27,461 bases of DNA from positions 1 through 27,461 of the forward strand of contig CABJAN010000034.1 of NCBI GenBank assembly GCA_902363515.1. Reading direction: 5' to 3'. The stretch is from Bacillota bacterium (GTDB taxonomy: Bacteria; Bacillota; Clostridia; Lachnospirales; Lachnospiraceae). The position numbers and the translations under genes are program-made. The notes under the pieces were generated by a model, which was not told the DNA's origin, did not search any database, and saw only the letters and a list, made by a program, of their open reading frames with translations. This document shows, one piece after another, positions 24,107 to 27,461 of this stretch; the first letter of the stretch is position 1; each line of letters begins with the position of its first letter.

Positions 24107-24154
24107 GGGTGACAGCGGCGGGGTATCCTAAAATCACTGTCACCGCTGTCACCC
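24107..24154 (-). repeat. GGTGAC-type repeat, copy B, in a 12-bp perfect inverted repeat
   Basis: On the minus strand it reads GGGTGACAGCGGTGAC, then AGTGATTTTAGGATACCCC. The outer parts GGGTGACAGCGG (24107-24118) and CCGCTGTCACCC (24143-24154) are perfect inverted copies around a 24-base centre. Confidence 0.75.
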
Positions 24155-24184
24155 GCAGGGCAGAGCCGCCCGCTTTACACGGCT

Positions 24185-25216
24185 TTAAGCTTCAATGACA
24201 GTAACAGGGGGTATCCCAATATCGCCGTCACCACCGTCACCGCTGTCACCCTCCCGCCTTGCAAGGGCAATCTGCCTGCCATCCTTTTTGCGGCTGTACT
24301 GGTAGCTGATACAGTTCTCACTTAAAAATGTGGTGCGGTATTCATTCAGCCATTTCGTAATCACCGTGGGTATGGTTTCCGTTTCCCCCATTGCGGCTAA
24401 CAGCTCCGTTGCCGTGCCTGCCCATTCTTCCTTATCCCTCATAAAATCCACCAACCGAAAAAGGACATCTGGTATCGTTTCTTTCGCAAGCTGCTCCTGC
24501 GTTTTCCTCTCCACAAGTTCCCAACTGCAATCACGGAAACGGAGCGTATATTCCTGATAGGGCGTGTCCCTGCCCGTCACATACAGCTTGGCGGTGTCGG
24601 ATGCCCGTTTCTCCTTTTCCAACACAAAGGTAGCGTCGGCGCTCCCCGTTAAGCCTGTCGTCCCAGACACCTTGTTGAACACATCGCTGTCATTCTGCTT
24701 TCGGATGTGGTGGACGACAATGACCGCCAATGAGTGCCTGTCGGCAAAGTCTTTGATTAGGGAAATGTCCCCATAATCACTGGCATAGGCGTTGTCTTTT
24801 GAAGCTGTACGGACTTTCTGCAAGGTATCAATTACAATGAGCCTGCTTTCTGGATAGTCTTTCAGATAATCCTCAAGCTGCACGATAAGACCGTCTGACA
24901 GCTTGCAGCTTGCCACGGCAAAGTGGAGCCGCCCGCTTGCTTCGTCCGTCAAGCGGAATAGCCTGTCCTGTATGCGGCAGAACGTGTCCTCAAGGCAGAG
25001 GTAAAGCACGTCGCCCTCCATTGTCGGCATATCCCATAAAGGGATTCCCTGCGACACGCATAGGCATAGCTTCAGCATGAGCCAGCTCTTGCCTATCTTC
25101 TGTGAGCCGCAGAACAGCGACAAGCCTGTCGGGATAAGGCTGTCCACCACAAAGGACGGCTTCTCAAGCGGCTCATAAAGGAGCGTTTCGGCGTTGACTG
25201 TCTGTAACTTCTGCAT
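24185..25216 (-). CDS. repA: RepA-like AAA ATPase / replicative helicase
   Basis: 343 residues from MQKLQTVNAE; the ATG at 25216 follows a near-perfect AAAGGAGG. The RecA-like AAA_25 fold is evident: Walker A GSQKIGKSW (37-45), VLYLCLED, Walker B RLIVIDTLQKV, and AVIVVHHIRK as sensor-like strand. This family includes hexameric RepA helicases of mobile elements. The C-terminus is a winged-helix-like region (TATELLAAMGE ... ITKWLNEY) followed by a Gly/Asp-rich tail encoded by repeat copy C. Together with the neighbouring repeats and oriT it suggests that the excised element can replicate. An in-frame ATG at 25252 exists but is less well placed. The function of the tail is unknown. Confidence 0.85.
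   Translation of the reverse strand: MQKLQTVNAETLLYEPLEKPSFVVDSLIPTGLSLFCGSQKIGKSWLMLKLCLCVSQGIPLWDMPTMEGDVLYLCLEDTFCRIQDRLFRLTDEASGRLHFAVASCKLSDGLIVQLEDYLKDYPESRLIVIDTLQKVRTASKDNAYASDYGDISLIKDFADRHSLAVIVVHHIRKQNDSDVFNKVSGTTGLTGSADATFVLEKEKRASDTAKLYVTGRDTPYQEYTLRFRDCSWELVERKTQEQLAKETIPDVLFRLVDFMRDKEEWAGTATELLAAMGETETIPTVITKWLNEYRTTFLSENCISYQYSRKKDGRQIALARREGDSGDGGDGDIGIPPVTVIEA
24207..24251 (-). repeat. GGTGAC-type repeat, copy C, inside the repA-like 3' end
   Basis: On the minus strand the motif GGGTGACAGCGGTGAC, GGTGGTGACGGCGATATTGG and GATACCCCC encodes the Gly/Asp-rich C-terminus of the RepA-like ATPase (GDSGDGGDGDIGIPP). The same composite motif recurs outside the gene in copies A and B. 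Confidence 0.75.
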
Positions 25217-25259
25217 GGGTTTCCTCCTTTCGGGCGGTGTCTTTGTTTTCATTGCACAT
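25173..25259 (-). CDS. Possible 28-residue leader peptide overlapping the repA start
   Basis: An ATG at 25259 sits nine bases after AAGGAGG, a better site than many real genes here, and opens a 28-codon frame (MCNENKDTARKEETHAEVTD ...) that overlaps the repA start in another phase and stops at 25173-25175. It could be a translational coupler or attenuator for repA, or a chance frame: the strong ribosome binding site is the only support. Confidence 0.3.
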   Translation of the reverse strand: MCNENKDTARKEETHAEVTDSQRRNAPL

Positions 25260-25275
25260 AGGCGTTGACCTCCTT

Positions 25276-25310
25276 AAAAAAGATTTACTCCCACGAAAAA
25301 AGTGAGAGTA
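25276..25310 (-). terminator. Terminator between sigma-like gene and repA
   Basis: Arms TACTCTCAC/GTGGGAGTA (25302-25310 and 25286-25294 on the minus strand, one U-G pair) enclose a T-rich loop and are followed by AATCTTTTTT. It lies after the sigma-like gene and just before the repA ribosome binding site, so it could end one transcript or act as an attenuator of repA. Confidence 0.7.
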
Positions 25311-25368
25311 TGTAATGCCGCCAATCCCACACAAATAAAAAACAAATTTCTTTTTCGGGCGGTGTCGG

Positions 25369-25842
25369 TCACGGTTGGAGATACTTCCTCATTTCCGCCT
25401 TTACTTTCTCCTTTGCAATCGCAACAGATTTCTGTATTGCCGAAGCGGTGCAATGCTCCATAGCGGCGATTTGATAAAAATTGAACTCATACTCGTAATA
25501 GAGCAGGAAACGCCGCCTTTGTATCTCTGGCAGGCTCCCAACCGCCTTACAGAGCGTTTCATTCCGTTCTTCCTCAACCATGCTTTCATCAAGGCTCTTA
25601 GGCACACGCAACGCCCGCCTGTAAAGGGTTTCGTCCCATACCTCGTTGAACTCCCTGTGCCGCTCGTCCCATTGGAGAAGATTCCTGTTCCTGCGTTCCA
25701 TCTGCCGAAATTCAAAGAATAACCGCTCGGATACTTCCAGTTCGTGGTGTTTCTCCTGCCCGTCCTTAAAGCTGATAAAATACCTTGTGCCGCTTTCCGT
25801 GGATTCCTCCCGAAGCGTGTACGCCTTAACCCTGTATGCCAT
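25369..25842 (-). CDS. Sigma-70 region 4-like protein (third of three)
   Basis: 157 residues. The N-terminal half is charged, with WDERHREFNEVWDETLYRRA. The C-terminal half has a sigma region-4-type arrangement: SLPEIQRRRFLLYYEYEFNF, then a helix-turn-helix YQIAAMEHCTASAIQKSVAI, and a basic end. Such short sigma-like proteins are frequent on Firmicute integrative elements and are thought to control their transfer genes. Start at 25842 behind GGAGG. It lies between two terminator hairpins, so it may have its own promoter. Whether it binds RNA polymerase or acts simply as a DNA-binding regulator cannot be told from the sequence. Confidence 0.85.
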   Translation of the reverse strand: MAYRVKAYTLREESTESGTRYFISFKDGQEKHHELEVSERLFFEFRQMERRNRNLLQWDERHREFNEVWDETLYRRALRVPKSLDESMVEEERNETLCKAVGSLPEIQRRRFLLYYEYEFNFYQIAAMEHCTASAIQKSVAIAKEKVKAEMRKYLQP

Positions 25843-25862
25843 CCCTTTGTCCTCCTGCCAAA

Positions 25863-25887
25863 AATAAGCGGGGAGATTCCGCTCCCC
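25863..25887 (-). terminator. Terminator after the second sigma-like gene
   Basis: Arms GGGGAG/CTCCCC (25882-25887 and 25870-25875, minus strand) with a six-base loop are followed by GCTTATTTTTGG. It is placed between two sigma-like genes and just upstream of the next ribosome binding site. Confidence 0.6.
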
Positions 25888-25925
25888 ACCCAGTAGCCCG
25901 CAGGATAATGGGATGTATTAGACGC

Positions 25926-26351
25926 TTATAAAATTTTCCGCAGCTTCTTCCGCAGATGGTCTAACCTCGCATAGATGGCACCAGTCGTCAAATGCACGAG
26001 CGGGGCAATTTCTTTTGTGGAATACCCCTGCATTTTCAGCAGGACAATTTTCAAGGTACGTCCGTCTACTTCCACTAACACTTGATAGAGGTTTTCACTT
26101 TCAATTTCATCCAGTAACTCCGCAACCGTACCCACTTCCGTCTGCCGCTCCCTGTCTGCCATGTCCTCAAGATATTCCGCAACGTCATTCGTCCATCGGT
26201 AAAACCGCCTGTTGGAATTGAAGTCTGCCCTGTCTGCAATGCGTATCTGCTCAATGGTCGCTTCATCAACGCCGCACTCACGCAGCAGCTTTTCCTCCGC
26301 TTCTTTCCAGATACGCCATTTCCTGTCCTCCCGTCCGTGGTTGTATGCCAT
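25926..26351 (-). CDS. Sigma-70 region 4-like protein (second of three)
   Basis: 141 residues from MAYNHGREDRKW. The ATG at 26351 has GGAGG eight bases upstream; the longer reading starts with a TTG inside that site and is rejected. A mostly helical N-terminus (RRFYRWTNDVAEYLEDMADR) precedes a C-terminal helix-turn-helix: VDGRTLKIVLLKMQGYSTKE, then IAPLVHLTTGAIYARLDHLR. This resembles sigma region 4 or an RNA-polymerase-independent HTH regulator. It is flanked by terminator hairpins on both sides. Paralogous in layout to its two neighbours, though the sequences differ greatly. Confidence 0.82.
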   Translation of the reverse strand: MAYNHGREDRKWRIWKEAEEKLLRECGVDEATIEQIRIADRADFNSNRRFYRWTNDVAEYLEDMADRERQTEVGTVAELLDEIESENLYQVLVEVDGRTLKIVLLKMQGYSTKEIAPLVHLTTGAIYARLDHLRKKLRKIL

Positions 26352-26386
26352 TCTTTCTTCCTCCAATCAGAATTGATTGAGAGGGC

Positions 26387-26431
26387 AGAGAAAAGCCCCC
26401 TCATTTTCCCAAAGGAAAAAACAAGGGGGCT
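26387..26431 (-). terminator. Terminator after the first sigma-like gene
   Basis: Perfect 8-base arms AGCCCCCT (26394-26401) and AGGGGGCT (26424-26431), with an inner TTTTCC/GGAAAA pairing, are followed on the minus strand by TTTTCTCT. This is the strongest of the terminator hairpins in the element. Confidence 0.8.
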
Positions 26432-26445
26432 GAACGCCTTAAATT

Positions 26446-26955
26446 TTAACTTTCTATCATCTTTCTTAGTTTTATTAGGATTCTGGCTTTTCGTTTGTTT
26501 ACAACGCTCTGGGTTATGCCCAACCTCGCCCCGACTTCACGCTCGGAAAGTCCGTCAAAAAAGATTGCCTGTATCAACTCCTGTTCACTATCCGACAGCA
26601 AAGGCAGGGCGGCATTCAGCCTGTCCACCATGACCGCATTGACAACGGTTTCCGCAATGTCCGCCGCTTCATCAGCGATAAAGTCCAGAGGATTCCCCTC
26701 GCTGTCCGTAAATCCATCCAGAGAAAGCAGGCTGTTCTTCGTATCTAATTTTTGCAGATAACGCCACCGTTCCTTATCTCGGTAGAAGTCTGTGTATTGC
26801 TCCCTCACAACTTCAAGCAGACAGCCCTGAACGGGGATAAACAGCTTGTCCATATAAGTCTGGTCGGATTCCCTGCAACGACAAAACTCCGTGTAGGATA
26901 ATTCCACATAGCCGCCACTTTCTTTGATATATACTTTTCTTGGTGCATACTTCAC
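26446..26955 (-). CDS. Sigma-70 family-like protein (first of three)
   Basis: 169 residues. The start is GTG (26955), eight bases after GGGAGG. The N-terminal part has YVELSYTEFCRCRESDQTYM and a segment FIPVQGCLLEVVREQYTDFY; the middle is DGFTDSEGNPLDFIADEAAD. The C-terminus is a clear sigma region 4: LLSDSEQELIQAIFFDGLSE, then REVGARLGITQSVVNKRKAR. It is the closest of the three to ordinary sigma-like regulators of Gram-positive transposons. It is the first gene of the element seen in this window, with 396 bases of non-coding DNA upstream, and may initiate the cascade. The exact targets are unknown. Confidence 0.87.
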   Translation of the reverse strand: MKYAPRKVYIKESGGYVELSYTEFCRCRESDQTYMDKLFIPVQGCLLEVVREQYTDFYRDKERWRYLQKLDTKNSLLSLDGFTDSEGNPLDFIADEAADIAETVVNAVMVDRLNAALPLLSDSEQELIQAIFFDGLSEREVGARLGITQSVVNKRKARILIKLRKMIES

Positions 26956-27065
26956 CGTAAGTACCTCCCATCTGAATTTTTGAAATGCTTAAAATCCAGA
27001 TGGAGAGGCGGGGAGCGGCAACGCACATCAGAAACAATCCTGCGGCACTTTCCAACAAAAATCGA

Positions 27066-27104
27066 CAAAAGAAAAACCGCAAAGGCTCTGTGACCTTTAC
27101 GGTT
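27066..27104 (-). terminator. Terminator or attenuator upstream of sigma-like gene 1
   Basis: Arms AACCGTAAAGG/CCTTTGCGGTT on the minus strand (27094-27104 and 27075-27085; 10 of 11 paired) with an eight-base loop run into TTTCTTTTG. It lies about 110 bases before the GTG start and, depending on where the promoter is, would act as a terminator or leader attenuator. Confidence 0.7.
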
Positions 27105-27273
27105 ATAGGAATTTATAATTCTGTTGTATGGAGATTGTACTTCTACTTTCAAGGTGAGAAGTACCGCTGCACTGGCAGAAATTTTTTTAACTGGTTTCCT
27201 GCCGTTCTCTGATATGCTATGTATTGATAAATTTTACTTCGTATGAGCAGATGAATAACCGCCCGAAAAAAGG

Positions 27274-27315
27274 ACATAAAAAAATCCCTCCAAATTTAAA
27301 AACAAATTCAGAGGG
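27274..27315 (-). terminator. Terminator near the right end of the window
   Basis: Arms CCCTCTGAATTT and AAATTTGGAGGG on the minus strand (27304-27315 and 27286-27297; 10 of 12 paired) are followed by ATTTTTTTATG. It would end a minus-strand transcript coming from beyond the insertion sequence, so a gene of the element probably lies to the right. Confidence 0.7.
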
Positions 27316-27359
27316 TAATTTAGGGTATAACAAAATAACCCACCCGAATATTGATATGA

Positions 27360-27404
27360 TACCCTCAAGTAGGACACAAAAATATAAAAACCTACTTGGG
27401 GGTA
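27360..27404 (+). promoter_or_regulatory. Hairpin that hides the transposase ribosome binding site
   Basis: TACCCTCAAGTAGG (27360-27373) pairs with CCTACTTGGGGGTA (27391-27404), 13 of 14 bases. The second arm contains the GGGGG that would serve as Shine-Dalgarno sequence for the ATG at 27409. Transcripts entering from outside would fold and hide it, as known for IS10 and IS50. Confidence 0.65.
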
Positions 27405-27408
27405 TTTT

Positions 27409-27461
27409 ATGTCCAGAAAAAGTAAAATTGATGCAGTAAAAAAAGTAGAAATCGTAGAACA
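27409..27461 (+). CDS. IS transposase OrfA, N-terminal fragment
   Basis: Only 17 codons are visible (MSRKSKIDAVKKVEIVE), cut by the window end. The start resembles the helix-turn-helix OrfA proteins of IS3-family elements, which open with a basic segment and a KVEIVEQ-type helix. It is the only convincing plus-strand gene in the window. ATG at 27409, six bases after GGGGG inside the hairpin arm. Confidence 0.6.
   Translation, partial: MSRKSKIDAVKKVEIVE

Larger units (their letters stand above)
23756..24184. other. Structured non-coding region with oriT and candidate origin
   Basis: 429 bases without a credible gene, dense in inverted repeats. Beside the oriT and the GGTGAC-type repeats listed separately, it has hairpins CCAGA/TCTGG (23932-23948), GTCGGAAAAATC/GATTTTTCTGAC (23998-24026), TTTACACGCC/GGCGGGTAAA (24039-24064), and a distant inverted repeat of 15 bases (23983-23997 with 24081-24095, 14 matching) enclosing the last two. 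This resembles a transfer and replication control region. Confidence 0.75.
26956..27351. other. Non-coding region upstream of the first sigma-like gene
   Basis: 396 bases without a convincing gene. It contains two minus-strand terminator hairpins (entries below) and a short palindrome GAATT-TAT-AATTC (about 27109-27121). A promoter for the first sigma-like gene should lie here, but I could not fix -35 and -10 boxes with good spacing. Confidence 0.6.
19446..27461. mobile_element. Integrative and mobilizable element inserted in the prophage tail gene
   Basis: At least 8 kb, open at the right. Gene set in transcription order: three sigma-like proteins, RepA-like ATPase, oriT region, MobV relaxase, ParB-like protein, YdbC-like protein, small unknown protein, large serine recombinase at the left end. 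A serine recombinase plus a Mob/Pre-type relaxase recalls the Tn4451/Tn4453 layout (TnpX and TnpZ). No conjugation (type IV secretion) genes are seen, so it should need a helper. It is more GC-rich than the flanking phage genes. The left end lies at about 19446, where the tail gene frame breaks. Confidence 0.85.
27352..27461 (+). mobile_element. IS3-family (probably IS150-group) insertion sequence, left end only
   Basis: Begins about TGATATGATACCCTC (27352), which resembles IS150-group terminal repeats by its TG start, ACCC block and a GTaGGACA ending, and is followed by the start of a transposase-like frame. The window ends inside it, so the right end and target duplication cannot be seen. 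Confidence 0.55.

Noticed and set aside
23697..24152. 151-residue minus-strand frame across the oriT region
   Set aside because: It runs through the oriT, several hairpins and repeat copies B and A, overlaps the relaxase start, and has a Cys/Arg/His-rich composition typical of chance frames in GC-rich repeats. Its N-terminus merely restates repeat B.
19446..27461. Complete conjugative element (ICE)
   Set aside because: No VirB4, VirD4 or other mating-pore genes are seen. With a MobV relaxase and its small gene set it is better read as a mobilizable element, although the unseen right end could change this.

Overview
The window reads as a Gram-positive gut Firmicute, most likely a Lachnospiraceae-type Clostridium. 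This is inferred from strong AGGAGG-type ribosome binding sites, AT-rich low-GC phage genes, and families usual in that group. It holds two nested mobile elements and the start of a third. Almost every gene lies on the minus strand, so the genes run from right to left.

Positions 1-118 are chromosomal flank carrying the terminator of a tRNA gene. At 119-160 lies the 3' half of a tRNA-Thr(GGT), cut in its anticodon loop, which I read as a prophage attachment site. From there to about 19445 is the late half of a siphovirus prophage. In order of transcription it encodes a disrupted major tail protein (last 30 codons only), a tail assembly chaperone pair with a probable -1 frameshift, a 1608-residue tape measure protein, an enlarged distal tail protein, a 1343-residue tail-tip protein with a very long alanine-rich coiled coil, a tail fibre protein with three InlB-type B-repeats, a small baseplate-region protein, a 901-residue BppU-like receptor-binding protein with two related C-terminal modules, a CBM-bearing protein, and a lysis cassette (XhlA-like protein, r1t-type holin, GH25 endolysin).

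From about 19446 to the window end an integrative and mobilizable element (IME) interrupts the major tail protein gene. It carries a large serine recombinase, a small unknown protein, a YdbC/PC4 ssDNA-binding protein, a ParB-like protein, a MobV relaxase, a structured non-coding region with a pMV158-type oriT and dispersed GGTGAC-type repeats, a RepA-like AAA ATPase, and three small sigma-factor-like proteins, each followed by a terminator hairpin. These fit integration and excision, nicking and transfer, and possibly autonomous replication. No cargo gene is visible in the part shown, and the far end is outside the window. An IS3-family (probably IS150-group) insertion sequence begins at about 27352 and runs off the end.

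The most interesting observations are: (1) the IME sits in an essential prophage tail gene and borrows phage sequence for the last residues and stop codon of its recombinase; (2) a G9 tract lies between the two receptor-binding modules of the 901-residue protein, where gain or loss of one G gives a stop almost at once, which looks like a phase-variable host-range switch; (3) a repeat family shared by the 3' end of the RepA-like gene and the flanks of the oriT region, a candidate origin.
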